Of a stretch of 64,000 bases of DNA, positions 1 through 10,441 are shown in pieces. Below the pieces are notes generated by a model. It was not told the origin of the DNA. It worked only from the letters and a program-made list of their open reading frames with translations, and made no database searches. The position numbers and the translations under genes are program-made. The stretch comes from Polaribacter sp. (lineage in GTDB: Bacteria; Bacteroidota; Bacteroidia; Flavobacteriales; Flavobacteriaceae): positions 1-64,000 of the forward strand of contig JAOLXX010000011.1 of assembly GCA_028343155.1 (NCBI GenBank). The letters are read 5' to 3'. How positions within the stretch are numbered: position 1 is the stretch's first letter; the number at the start of each line of letters is the position of its first letter.

Positions 1-8
1 TTTATACA

Positions 9-506
9 TTAAATCTGATAATTGCACATCTCTAAAGTGTCTAAATGGGGAACTTCCCATGGTTTTTTTCCAAATAAATTCAACTTTCTAGGCAATTCTA
101 TTTGATGCACTATCATTCTTCTCGCAATAAAAGGAAAATCAAATTCTTTACCATTATGGGCACATAAAACGTTACTATTTTTAACGAAATGTTTGTCTAA
201 TAAAACTTTAAAATCAATTAAAATTTGCTGCTCATCATCACCAAAAAAAGAAGTTAAACGCAATTGCTTTTTATTTGCTACATCTACAAAATAACCGACA
301 GAAATACATATTATTTTCCCAAATTCTACCCAAATTCCGGCGCGTTGATAAAACTCCTCAACAGTAGCCTCTTCTTTGCGCTGATAACGCGTTTTCTTTT
401 CATAAAGTTCTTGTCTCTCTTTAGAAAGAGCGCTCCAATTTTCTTCTTCTGGCACGGTTTCAATATCCAAAAAAAGGAGTTCATTTAATTTTACAGATAG
501 ATTCAT
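9..506 (-). CDS. 3'-5' exonuclease (RNase H-fold, PolB-like), apparently C-terminally truncated
   Basis: LFLDIETVPEE (DxE), NGKEFDFPFIARRM and WEVPHLDTLE motifs; stops right after the LDTLEM motif, where I expect further sequence in this family. Confidence 0.75.
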   Translation of the reverse strand: MNLSVKLNELLFLDIETVPEEENWSALSKERQELYEKKTRYQRKEEATVEEFYQRAGIWVEFGKIICISVGYFVDVANKKQLRLTSFFGDDEQQILIDFKVLLDKHFVKNSNVLCAHNGKEFDFPFIARRMIVHQIELPRKLNLFGKKPWEVPHLDTLEMCNYQI

Positions 507-697
507 AGCAATGTAAATTTCTTTTTCTTGAGGTAAGATAGTGAAAAATAAAAAAACAGTATCACAAGAAATGAATTGATTTCCTTCAAGTTATCTTAAT
601 GTTAACTATAAAAGATTAAGATTAAATGATTGTTAAGTAATTCTAATGCTATTATAATTATCCCTATTTTTGATATTCATAGTATTTTAATCAATTT

Positions 698-1396
698 ATG
701 AATAAAAGTGATATTAAAATCTTATTGGTAGATGATGAACCAGATATTTTAGAAATTGTAGGATATAATTTAAAGAATGAAGGGTATCAGGTTTTTACAG
801 CAAATAATGGCCTCGACGCTATTAAATCTACTAAAAAGAACAATCCTCAACTTATTTTATTAGACATCATGATGCCGGAAATGGACGGCATTGAGGCTTG
901 TGAAAAAATTAGAAAAATAAATGCTTTAGAAAATGTAATTATCGCTTTCTTAACAGCAAGGGGGGAAGATTATTCTCAAGTTGCAGGTTTTGAAGCTGGC
1001 GCAGACGATTACATCACAAAACCTATAAAACCAAAAGTTTTAGTAAGTAAAATAAAATCTCTTTTACGAAGATTAAAAACTAAAATAGAGAGTGAACAGA
1101 CTTTTAAAATTGGCGATATCGTCATTGATAGAGATGAATATGTGGTGTATAAAGCTGGAAAAAAAATAGCGCTCCCAAGAAAAGAATTTGAATTATTTTC
1201 TTTGCTAACATCCAAACCAAGTAAGGTATTTAAAAGAGATGTTATTTTGGATACCGTTTGGGGAAATGAAGTTGTTGTTGGAGGTAGAACGATTGATGTT
1301 CACATTCGAAAATTAAGAGAAAAAATTGGAGACCATCACTTTAAAACGGTTAAAGGAGTTGGTTATAAGTTTGTCTTAGAAGACGAAGATCATTAA
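698..1396 (+). CDS. OmpR/PhoB-family response regulator
   Basis: receiver domain (LLVDDEPD, LLDIMMPEMDG, K in ITKPIKP) plus winged-helix GGRTIDVHIRKLREKIG..VKGVGYKF. Confidence 0.95.
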   Translation: MNKSDIKILLVDDEPDILEIVGYNLKNEGYQVFTANNGLDAIKSTKKNNPQLILLDIMMPEMDGIEACEKIRKINALENVIIAFLTARGEDYSQVAGFEAGADDYITKPIKPKVLVSKIKSLLRRLKTKIESEQTFKIGDIVIDRDEYVVYKAGKKIALPRKEFELFSLLTSKPSKVFKRDVILDTVWGNEVVVGGRTIDVHIRKLREKIGDHHFKTVKGVGYKFVLEDEDH

Positions 1397-1406
1397 AATC
1401 ATCTCC

Positions 1407-2447
1407 ATGAAATTCAAAAAAACGTACTCTTATGCACTTTGGTCCGCATTTTATTTAACGCTTCTTTCAGTTACTATTGGCGCAATTTCCTACTTCTTTA
1501 TTGTTCAATTATTTGGTATTAGCACAGTTCTTATTTCTACTGTCATACTATTCTTCATTTCATTTTTCATCATTCAATATAGAGCAGAACATTTTATATA
1601 TAGGCGTTTAAAAAAAATATATGAAGACGTTTCTGTATTGGATATAAACGATTTACAAAAGGATTCTATAACTCCTGATATTGAAAAACTTTCTAAAAAA
1701 ATGCAAAAATTTGTAGAAGGTAAAAGGCTTGAAATAAAAAACTTGACCGAGCGAGATTCTTTTAGACGCGATTTTTTAGGGAATGTAGCGCATGAACTTA
1801 AAACCCCTTTATTTACTGTACAAGGCTATATTTTAACGCTAATTGAAGGTGCTGTAAACGATAAAGAAATTAGAACAAAATACCTTGAAAGAGCCAACAA
1901 AGGTGTAGAAAGACTGGTTGCTGTTATTAAAGATTTGGATATGATTTCCAAATTAGAAAATGATGGTTTAAAAATAAATATGACCGTTTTTAACATTTTA
2001 GAACTCATACAAAATGTCTTTGACATGTTTGAAATGAAGGCAAAGAAAAAAAACATTACTTTAAAATTTGATCGCGTTTATGAGTTTCCTGTTTTTGTGA
2101 GTGGTGATATAGAAAAAATTGAACAAGTTTTAATAAACCTCATTGTAAACTCCATTAAGTATGGAAAACCAAATGGCACAACAATTCTTGCAGTTGACTC
2201 TTATAACGAAGGGCAGTTTATCGTGAAAGTAAATGACAATGGAGAAGGAATCAAACAACAACATCTTCCGCGTCTTTTCGAACGATTTTATAGAGTAGAC
2301 CAAAGTAGATCTAGAGAACAAGGGGGTTCTGGATTGGGATTATCTATTGTCAAACATATTATTGAAGCGCATCATGAAACTATTTTACTAAAAAGCACCT
2401 ATGGAGAAGGTTCTGAATTTTCATTTACGCTTAAAAAAGCCAAGTAA
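1407..2447 (+). CDS. sensor histidine kinase, PhoR-like
   Basis: two N-terminal TM segments, H-box NVAHELKTPL, N-box, DNGEGI, GGSGLGLSIV; directly downstream of the response regulator. Confidence 0.95.
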   Translation: MKFKKTYSYALWSAFYLTLLSVTIGAISYFFIVQLFGISTVLISTVILFFISFFIIQYRAEHFIYRRLKKIYEDVSVLDINDLQKDSITPDIEKLSKKMQKFVEGKRLEIKNLTERDSFRRDFLGNVAHELKTPLFTVQGYILTLIEGAVNDKEIRTKYLERANKGVERLVAVIKDLDMISKLENDGLKINMTVFNILELIQNVFDMFEMKAKKKNITLKFDRVYEFPVFVSGDIEKIEQVLINLIVNSIKYGKPNGTTILAVDSYNEGQFIVKVNDNGEGIKQQHLPRLFERFYRVDQSRSREQGGSGLGLSIVKHIIEAHHETILLKSTYGEGSEFSFTLKKAK

Positions 2448-2458
2448 TAGTATGCTGT

Positions 2459-3733
2459 TTACAGCAAATCGAAACCAATGTCTTTTCTATAATTCATGTT
2501 CTCAAATTGAATTTTATCGATGCTTCTATAACTTTTAGCTAAAGCTTCTTCGATAGTGTTTCCAAAAGAAGTTACAGCCATAACTCTACCTCCACTAGTA
2601 ACTACTTTATCTTCTTTTGTAGTTGTTCCTGCGTGAAAAACAATAGATTCTTCTACAGTTTCAAAACCAGTAATTTCTTTTCCTTTTTGATATGCTTCAG
2701 GATATCCACCAGAAACCAACATAACAGTGGTCGCAGTTTTATCAGTAACAGAAAAAGATTTTTTATTTAAGTTCTGATTTGCAACACCTTCAAATAAATC
2801 AAACAAGTCAGATTCTATTCTAGGCAAAACAACTTCAGTTTCAGGATCTCCCATTCTAACATTATACTCTACAACTGAAGGATTTCCGTTATCATTCATT
2901 AAACCAATAAAAATAAAACCTCTATAATCAATTCCGTCTTTTTGTAAACCAGCAATAGTAGGTTTTACTACCAATTCTTCAACTTTATTTATAAAAGCAT
3001 CATCTGCAAATGGTACTGGAGATATTGCTCCCATTCCACCAGTATTTAAACCACTATCTCCTTCTCCTATTCTTTTATAATCTTTTGCTGATGGTAAAAT
3101 TTTATAATTTTTTCCGTCCGTTAAAACAAAAACTGATAATTCTATTCCTTTTAAAAACTCTTCAATAACAACTGTTGTTGATGCTTCTCCAAATTTTTTG
3201 TTAGAAACCATTTCTTCTAGTTCAACTTTAGCATTCTCTAAAGAATTTAAAATCAATACTCCTTTTCCTGCTGCCAAGCCGTCTGCTTTTAGGACAAAAG
3301 GCGGTGCTAATGTTTCTAAAAAGGCAAAACCTTCTGTTAAATTTTCTTTTGTGAATGACTGATAACGGGCTGTGGGAACTCCATGTTTTTGCATAAATTG
3401 TTTAGAAAAATCTTTAGACCCTTCTAATAAAGCACCATCTTTTTTAGGTCCAATTACAGGTATGTTTTTCAGGGCATTGTCTGCTAAAAAGAAATCGTGA
3501 ATTCCTTCAACCAAAGGCGCTTCAGGGCCAACAACTACCATTTTAATATCATTTTCTAAAACAGTCTTTTTAACTGCTTCAAAATCTGTAGGATTTATAT
3601 TAATATTTGTTGCAATTTTATCAGTTCCAGCATTTCCTGGAGCTACAAAAAGTTTATTAATTTTATCGCTTTCTATTAACTTTAATGAAAAAGCATGTTC
3701 TCTACCTCCAGAACCTAAAATAAGTACATTCAT
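2459..3733 (-). CDS. purD: phosphoribosylamine--glycine ligase
   Basis: MNVLILGSGGREHAF, LKADGLAAGKGV, NTGGMGAISP, FNVRMGDPETE-like motifs. Confidence 0.97.
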   Translation of the reverse strand: MNVLILGSGGREHAFSLKLIESDKINKLFVAPGNAGTDKIATNININPTDFEAVKKTVLENDIKMVVVGPEAPLVEGIHDFFLADNALKNIPVIGPKKDGALLEGSKDFSKQFMQKHGVPTARYQSFTKENLTEGFAFLETLAPPFVLKADGLAAGKGVLILNSLENAKVELEEMVSNKKFGEASTTVVIEEFLKGIELSVFVLTDGKNYKILPSAKDYKRIGEGDSGLNTGGMGAISPVPFADDAFINKVEELVVKPTIAGLQKDGIDYRGFIFIGLMNDNGNPSVVEYNVRMGDPETEVVLPRIESDLFDLFEGVANQNLNKKSFSVTDKTATTVMLVSGGYPEAYQKGKEITGFETVEESIVFHAGTTTKEDKVVTSGGRVMAVTSFGNTIEEALAKSYRSIDKIQFENMNYRKDIGFDLL

Positions 3734-3784
3734 TGTTTATTGTGTTGTTGTGGGTGCAAATATATTTTAAAAAAAATCAGGAAA

Positions 3785-4522
3785 CTAGAATCCCCACTTT
3801 AAAAAATATTTAATTGCTGAAGAAATATGATACAATAATAGTTTAGTTTTTTTAGATGAACCTTTTTGATGTTGATGGATAACTTCTACTTTTGGATAAT
3901 ACAGTTTCTTCTTTCCACTTTTATCAATTTTTCTACAAAGATCAGCATCTTCCATGTATAAAAAATAACGTTTGTCAAAACCTTTTAAATTTTTAAAATC
4001 TTCTGCTTTAAAAAGCATAAAACAACCATGAATAAATTCAGGAAAAAACGGTTTTTCTAAGTTCTGATTTCGATACTCATTTTTTTGGAATTTATTTTTT
4101 GAAATTAATAATTTCCTATTCAACAAATCAAAAAGAGTTGGATGCTTTCTGCAAACGTATTGTAATTCTTTATTGGGATAAATTACTTTGGGTGTTATAA
4201 AAGAAACATCCGAATTTCTTTTCAGTTCTGTTATTAAAGTTAGAATTATATTGAAAGAAAATTCTACATCAGGATTTAAAATTAAATGAAATTCAGAATT
4301 AATTTTATCTAAAACAAGATTGTGAGCTTTGCCAAAACCTATATTTTTTCCAACAAAAATATATTCTATTTCAGTGTTTTTAAAATAGTTTTCTAATATG
4401 TTTTCAGGCGAATTATCTATTAAATAGAGTTTCTTTTTTAAAGGAGTCTTTAAAAAAGAATCAACTGCTTTTTTTAATGTTTCTATTTTTTCATTATACA
4501 AAACAATTGAAGCTGTTATCAT
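3785..4522 (-). CDS. glycosyltransferase family 2
   Basis: NxGFGKAHNLVL, LNPDVEF, FLYMEDADLCRKI. Confidence 0.9.
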   Translation of the reverse strand: MITASIVLYNEKIETLKKAVDSFLKTPLKKKLYLIDNSPENILENYFKNTEIEYIFVGKNIGFGKAHNLVLDKINSEFHLILNPDVEFSFNIILTLITELKRNSDVSFITPKVIYPNKELQYVCRKHPTLFDLLNRKLLISKNKFQKNEYRNQNLEKPFFPEFIHGCFMLFKAEDFKNLKGFDKRYFLYMEDADLCRKIDKSGKKKLYYPKVEVIHQHQKGSSKKTKLLLYHISSAIKYFLKWGF

Positions 4523-4523
4523 A

Positions 4524-5879
4524 TTAATAAGCCTTTTCTTCTCCTTTAAATACGTTTAAAACTGTTTGCAAAATTATTTTAAGATCTAAGAAAAAAGACC
4601 AGTTTTCAATGTAAAAGATATCTAAACGTACTCTATTTTTAATATCTGATGTTTTTTTTATTTCTCCTCTATAACCACTTATTTGAGCCAAACCTGTAAT
4701 TCCTGGTTTTACAATATGCCTTTTAAGATAATCATCTACATCTTTTTGATATTCTAAAGATAGACTTTCTAAATGTGGTCTTGGACCAACAACACTCATA
4801 TCACCTAACAATACATTGAAAAACTGGGGTAATTCATCCATACTAGTTTTTCTTAAAAAAGCTCCTATTTTAGTAACTCTAACATCATTTTTGGTAGCAT
4901 GAACTTTATCCGATTGTTTATTAACTCTCATTGACCGAAACTTAAAACAAATAAACTCTTTACCATTAATACCTTCTCTACCTTGCTTAAATAGTAAAGG
5001 CCCTTTTGATTCAAGTTTCACAAAAAACCAAAGAATTGGCCATAACCATGATAGAACAAAAACACATATAAAAAGAGAAAATAAAACATCAAAAATTCTT
5101 TTTTTATAAAAATTTTCAGCAAATTCAAAAGGAAGTTTATTGACATTTAAAACCATTAAAGCATCATCATAATACTCTACACTTTGATTTTTACTATATA
5201 ATTCACTTGAATTAGGAATTAACTTTAATACAATGTTTTTATCAATTGCAAACTTATTTATTTCCTTTATTTGATATTTATTTAAAGTTGATAATGAACA
5301 ATATATTTCATCTACAATATTCTCTTTCACATATGTAAAAATATCTTCTACCCCCCCTAAATACTCGCTGTTCTTATAAATTTTATTAGAAAAGAAACCT
5401 AAAAATTTAAACCCTAAATTAGATTTACTTTTAAAAAGCTTAATGATATTTTTGGAAGAATCATCAAAACCTACTACAACAGTAGTTCTATAATTGTTAC
5501 CAAGTGATCTATATTTTTTTAAAAATAAAAGCCATAAAAATTTTATTGTAGAGATACTTGAAATAATAGAAGTTAAAATTAAAAACTGATTATCAACGAT
5601 TATTCCTTCTCTAAAAATGCCGAAATAAGCAAAGTACCCTAAAATAAAAACAATAAATTGTCTAGATAACAGAGTAATAATCCTTAACCCACTATTAAAT
5701 CTAGACATCTTATAAAACCTTAAAAAATAACTTATTATCAACCAAAAAAAAGAAATATAAGTTAAGAATAGGATATTTAAATATTCTTTGTCATAGACTA
5801 AGTATGCTATACCATTAATAATGATTAAATCTATTATTATTTGTAAAGGCTTTATTAAGTGTGAGTATCTTTTTTTCAA
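4524..5879 (-). CDS. undecaprenyl-phosphate sugar phosphotransferase (WcaJ/polyprenyl glycosylphosphotransferase family)
   Basis: N-terminal TM helices; FKFRSMR, RKTSMDELPQFFNVLLGDMSVVGPRPH, RHIVKPGITGLAQISGYRGE. Confidence 0.95.
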   Translation of the reverse strand: MKKRYSHLIKPLQIIIDLIIINGIAYLVYDKEYLNILFLTYISFFWLIISYFLRFYKMSRFNSGLRIITLLSRQFIVFILGYFAYFGIFREGIIVDNQFLILTSIISSISTIKFLWLLFLKKYRSLGNNYRTTVVVGFDDSSKNIIKLFKSKSNLGFKFLGFFSNKIYKNSEYLGGVEDIFTYVKENIVDEIYCSLSTLNKYQIKEINKFAIDKNIVLKLIPNSSELYSKNQSVEYYDDALMVLNVNKLPFEFAENFYKKRIFDVLFSLFICVFVLSWLWPILWFFVKLESKGPLLFKQGREGINGKEFICFKFRSMRVNKQSDKVHATKNDVRVTKIGAFLRKTSMDELPQFFNVLLGDMSVVGPRPHLESLSLEYQKDVDDYLKRHIVKPGITGLAQISGYRGEIKKTSDIKNRVRLDIFYIENWSFFLDLKIILQTVLNVFKGEEKAY

Positions 5880-7000
5880 TTTTTCTTATCTATTAATAAA
5901 CCATTTATCTTTTGGCTAAAACTAGACAAAAACTTACTTTCTTCAAAGTTTTCGGCATGTTTTCTTATCCAAATTGGGTCAAATTTATTTTCTATTGTTT
6001 CAAAATAATCTATTGCTTCTTGTAAAGCAACTAAATTTTGTTTTTCAAAAAAAATTCCTGATGATTTTGATAGATTATACTTATTTTCAATTACTGTTTC
6101 TAATGCTCCTCCTTTTTTATATGCTATAACAGGTAAACCATATGACATAACTTCTAAAGGAATCATACCAAAATCTTCTTCTCCTGGAAATAATAATGCT
6201 TTAGAGTTTTGAATATATTTTTTTAGCTCAAGCTCTTCTAAAAACCCCTTAAATTCTATATTTGATTTTGCTTTTTTCTGCAACTTTTCTTTTTCTGAAC
6301 CACTTCCAATGATAACTAATTTTTTTCCGTTATTATTAAAACAATCAACTAATAAATCAATTCTCTTATAAGGTGTTAGAGCTCCGAAACTCAAATAGAA
6401 TTCTTTTGTATATTCTAAAATCAATGATTCTTCGAATAATTTACTTTCTATAGGAGGATAAACTACCTCTGCTATTCTTTTATAAAATTTCTCTACTCTA
6501 TTGGCCACGTTTATAGAATTAGCAATATATAAATCAACATTATTAATTGTGGTTTTATCCCAATCTTGTAGTTTTTTAAAAAAGTGTTTTGCCAATGGTC
6601 TCAAAATTGGATTCATTGAATTTAAATAATTTTCAGTAAAACCCCAACAATACCTCATAGGACTATGAATATAACAAATATGTTTTGCACTATTTTCTAT
6701 TTTAACACCTTTTGCAGGGCCAGATTCTGATGATATAATTAAATCATACTCTTTTTTTAACTTTAAAGATTTAATTGCTCTTGGATAGAGCGGGAAAATT
6801 TTTTGATAATGTTTTCTAAAAAAAGGAGTATTATATTTTGACGTGTATATCTTATGTCCCTCTAAATAATTTCCATAATTATCTTCATCATAAAAAAGAG
6901 TATATATATCTGCTTCTGGGTATAACTTTAAGATAGACTCTACTACCTTCTCTCCACCTCTGCGAGTTATAAACCAATAATGTACAATTGCTACTTTCAC
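5876..7000 (-). CDS. glycosyltransferase family 4 (GT-B)
   Basis: N-terminal RRGGEKVVE, GALTPYKRIDLLV, LLFPGEEDFGMIPLEVMSYGLPVIAY. Confidence 0.93.
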   Translation of the reverse strand: MKVAIVHYWFITRRGGEKVVESILKLYPEADIYTLFYDEDNYGNYLEGHKIYTSKYNTPFFRKHYQKIFPLYPRAIKSLKLKKEYDLIISSESGPAKGVKIENSAKHICYIHSPMRYCWGFTENYLNSMNPILRPLAKHFFKKLQDWDKTTINNVDLYIANSINVANRVEKFYKRIAEVVYPPIESKLFEESLILEYTKEFYLSFGALTPYKRIDLLVDCFNNNGKKLVIIGSGSEKEKLQKKAKSNIEFKGFLEELELKKYIQNSKALLFPGEEDFGMIPLEVMSYGLPVIAYKKGGALETVIENKYNLSKSSGIFFEKQNLVALQEAIDYFETIENKFDPIWIRKHAENFEESKFLSSFSQKINGLLIDKKN

Positions 7001-7085
7001 TTATTGATGTTTAAATTTTTAAATAATATTCTTGTTATTTTTTATAATTAATTAATTATATTATTGAATTCAATCATACCTATAA

Positions 7086-8039
7086 TCAAAAAGGATAAAC
7101 AAACAATCCTTTTAAATTAAGTTTTACATAAAAATAATTAAAGATAATTGGTCCGATCAAGCCTATAATCAATCCCAAAAAAAGATGTAAAGTAACAGAT
7201 GATACCCCTAAAATATTAAATAGAAAGATTCTAGTACCTGCAGTAAAAAAAATATGTAAAAGAAATATAATTAATGAATTATTTCCTAAAAGATTCAATA
7301 TTTTATTATTAGATAATACTTTACTTAAATTAAAAACTATTATTGATCCAATTATGGCTGGTATAAAGTAAAATCTAATATCATCAACTTTTAAAATATA
7401 TTTGTAAATAAAAAAACTTAAAAAAAATAAAGGAATACTAAAAAATAGAGTTTGCACTCGCTCATTGTATTGAACAATAAAATTAAAAAATAAAGAGCCT
7501 AGAACAAAATAAATATAGAAATTAAATAAATTTTCAACTAAGCTAATACCTGTATTTGGAACCAAGTATAGAATGATTGATAAAAATAAATTTAATTTAA
7601 TGTTTATACTTGATGTGAATACATATAACAAATACATTAAAAAGAGTGAATATAAATACCAGAAAGGTGAAATCGGCAGGTATACTAATTTTAAGATAGC
7701 CCAAAAATCCGTACTATTATTTGTATAATTACTAAGAATAATATTAACTAAAATTTGGACTGTAGACCAAACAAAATAAGTATACATTAAGGTTTTTGCT
7801 TTTTTATTAACTAAATCTTTATTATTATATTTAGAAAAACTATTACTCACAAAAAAACCAGAAATTAAAAAAAACAAAGGCATGTGAAAACTGTAAACAA
7901 GATCATCAATTAACAAAAATGCAAAATTATTAGTCAATAAACCCTTTGCATTAATTCCTCTCCAAACATGTCCAAAAACTACAAGAATTATTCCTATAGC
8001 TTTAGAATAATTAACCCAATCAATTTTTTTTTTCATCAT
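7086..8039 (-). CDS. acyltransferase family 3 (membrane O-acyltransferase)
   Basis: WVNYSKAIGIILVVFGH, FHMPLFFLISGFF, multi-TM. Confidence 0.9.
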   Translation of the reverse strand: MMKKKIDWVNYSKAIGIILVVFGHVWRGINAKGLLTNNFAFLLIDDLVYSFHMPLFFLISGFFVSNSFSKYNNKDLVNKKAKTLMYTYFVWSTVQILVNIILSNYTNNSTDFWAILKLVYLPISPFWYLYSLFLMYLLYVFTSSINIKLNLFLSIILYLVPNTGISLVENLFNFYIYFVLGSLFFNFIVQYNERVQTLFFSIPLFFLSFFIYKYILKVDDIRFYFIPAIIGSIIVFNLSKVLSNNKILNLLGNNSLIIFLLHIFFTAGTRIFLFNILGVSSVTLHLFLGLIIGLIGPIIFNYFYVKLNLKGLFVYPF

Positions 8040-8085
8040 TACAAATAGGGCTTAAATCAAAACCTAAATTATATAAATCCTTCTT

Positions 8086-9135
8086 TTATTTTATTTTTTT
8101 AGTCTTTTCTAATTCAATAATTATTGACTCGATTAAACTTGCAGAATTAGACCAACTGTAATTTTTTGATTGATCAATCAATTGCTTTGGTTTATTAATT
8201 GATAAAACAATTTTCTCTCTTATATCTTCAATATTATAAGGATCAAAATAAGTCGCACTGCAATCACAAACCTCTCTAAAAACATTAATATTTGAAACAC
8301 AAACTGGAATACCACAGCTCATTGCTTCTATAATTGGTATTCCGAAACCTTCATATAAACTAGGATAAACAAAAAGTTTAGCTTTCTTATAATAATCTTT
8401 TAACACATGGTCATTTATATTGGTTAGAATCTTTATTCTAGATCCATGACCTTTTAATTCTTCATAAGCAAAGTTTTTATCGAAATTACCAACAATATAT
8501 AATTTTAATTCTTGATCTGATATTTTAAGAAACGCATCTATTAACCTTTTTAAATTTTTCCTTGGATGAAAAGATGAGACTGTTAAAATATAATCTTCAG
8601 AAATCCTCTCTTCCTCCTTTTCAGGTAATTCATTTTCTAGAAAAACAGAACTTACTGCATTATATACAACAGTAATTTTATCTTTAGAAACATTTAACTC
8701 ATCTGTCAATTCATTTTTAGATGTATTACTTACAGTTAAAATATGTCTAGATTTTTTTGCTAAAACAGGTATCATTTTATTATAAACAAATGAAAATATT
8801 TTTGAATTCCATTCTGGAAACAACCTAAAACTTAAATCATGAATTGTAACAATTTGATTTTTTAAAAAAACAGGAGCCGTATTGCATAACGAAATTAGCA
8901 ATGCATTTTTTCTATAAACGTAAATCTGTAAAGTTATCTGTTCCCATAAATGTCCCGTTAAAAATCCAATTTTTTTTACACCTAGATAATTCGCAGTATT
9001 TTTATCAACAATATTTTTAGGAGAAACAAATTCGATATCTAAATTACTCTTTTTTAACTCCTTACAAATCTCTATTGCAAACCTTTGAACTCCAGTAGTT
9101 TTTTGAGTTAAGAATCTTGAATTAATTATGATCAT
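8086..9135 (-). CDS. glycosyltransferase family 4
   Basis: TTGVQRFAIEI, SFHPRKNLKRLIDAF, YPSLYEGFGIPIIEAMSCGIPV; start moved to MIIINSRF. Confidence 0.92.
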   Translation of the reverse strand: MIIINSRFLTQKTTGVQRFAIEICKELKKSNLDIEFVSPKNIVDKNTANYLGVKKIGFLTGHLWEQITLQIYVYRKNALLISLCNTAPVFLKNQIVTIHDLSFRLFPEWNSKIFSFVYNKMIPVLAKKSRHILTVSNTSKNELTDELNVSKDKITVVYNAVSSVFLENELPEKEEERISEDYILTVSSFHPRKNLKRLIDAFLKISDQELKLYIVGNFDKNFAYEELKGHGSRIKILTNINDHVLKDYYKKAKLFVYPSLYEGFGIPIIEAMSCGIPVCVSNINVFREVCDCSATYFDPYNIEDIREKIVLSINKPKQLIDQSKNYSWSNSASLIESIIIELEKTKKIK

Positions 9136-10441
9136 AGGTGTATTTTCTTTTTGAAATGTTAAAAAGTAAAAGTGAATTAAAAAAAGAAAAAAATATGATC
9201 CCATCAGACCTTTCCAATATACTTTCTGTTAGAAACATAAAACATACAGAAACAATGAAGTAAAAATAAATGAAATTCCTATCATAACATGATTTTCTTA
9301 TTATATAAAATAAAAATAATAAAAACATAATAAACCCAACAAGACCAGTAGAAACAAAGAAAAACAAATACTGATTATGTGTATTATAATCTCGCCATTT
9401 ATAAATCTCTGATGATAGCTCATTAGAGTAACAACTATTTAGTTCTTCCTGAATATCACCAACTCCAACACCCCATATAAAATTATCTTGAATCAACTTT
9501 ATTGAACAATAATATATTCCATTTCTAACATTTGAAGAATTAAATTCGTGTACTTTAGATTCTTTATCAAGAACCTGTAAACCTGTATTAAAATAATCTT
9601 TTACCCTAATTGAAATAGGGTTTTTAAAAGATATTGTAATGCAGCTAAATGCACAAATTACCAAAACAAAGCTAATTATTTGCTTTTTTGTAAAATTAGC
9701 AAAAAAAATCGTAGTAAGAATACCAGAAACTAAAAGTGCTAATAAAGGCATTCTTGATGAAATAAGATACAACCAACCTAATAGAAGTAACCCAAGAAAG
9801 ATTAAAATTACTTTCTCTGTTATTTTTTTTCTATTAAATATTGAAACACAAAACATAAAAATGGTAAAAGATATCCATAAACCTTGATATGTTGTATGTG
9901 TATTAGATATTTTAACAATAAATTTCCTAAACCTTCTTAACTTTATTTTTGAAATTGTTTCTTGTGTAATTTCATTAACTGAAGTGTACCCATTAATTTT
10001 TATTTCTAGAGGAGATAAATCTTGTAAAAGATAATCTAAATTAAAAAATATGACTGTTATTTGGTAAATAACCAATACAATAACCGATAGAGAAAAAAGG
10101 TAGAAAATTCTGTATAAATTTTTATAATTAATTATATTTCTATTTAAAAATAAAGGAATAGGAATAACAATAAAAGATAAAATCTTAACGAGAGTATTTA
10201 CTCCGTTATTTATATTGTTAGAATAAAATAAAGAGACTATTAACATTAAATATGGAATTAATACTAACCATATTTCTTTATTGAGTTTAACATTAAGCTT
10301 GTTTTCTTTGAGATAAAACAGAATACCAAAAACGCACCAAACAATAGTTATAATGCTACGCATTAAAAAAGTAAGAACAGGAAAAACAGCCAACAAAAAT
10401 GTTAAACATAAAAAAGTTCTATGTAAAAAACTTACTTTCAT
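9122..10441 (-). CDS. O-antigen ligase/polymerase (Wzy/WaaL-like) membrane protein
   Basis: multi-TM; GVGVGDIQEEL and YNTHNQYLFFFVSTGLVG typical of the Wzy_C/O-antigen ligase family. Confidence 0.85.
   Translation of the reverse strand: MKVSFLHRTFLCLTFLLAVFPVLTFLMRSIITIVWCVFGILFYLKENKLNVKLNKEIWLVLIPYLMLIVSLFYSNNINNGVNTLVKILSFIVIPIPLFLNRNIINYKNLYRIFYLFSLSVIVLVIYQITVIFFNLDYLLQDLSPLEIKINGYTSVNEITQETISKIKLRRFRKFIVKISNTHTTYQGLWISFTIFMFCVSIFNRKKITEKVILIFLGLLLLGWLYLISSRMPLLALLVSGILTTIFFANFTKKQIISFVLVICAFSCITISFKNPISIRVKDYFNTGLQVLDKESKVHEFNSSNVRNGIYYCSIKLIQDNFIWGVGVGDIQEELNSCYSNELSSEIYKWRDYNTHNQYLFFFVSTGLVGFIMFLLFLFYIIRKSCYDRNFIYFYFIVSVCFMFLTESILERSDGIIFFSFFNSLLLFNISKRKYTYDHN

Noticed and set aside
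9639-9887. 82-aa plus-strand ORF inside the O-antigen ligase-like gene
   Set aside because: Antisense to a clear multi-TM CDS, no recognisable motif.
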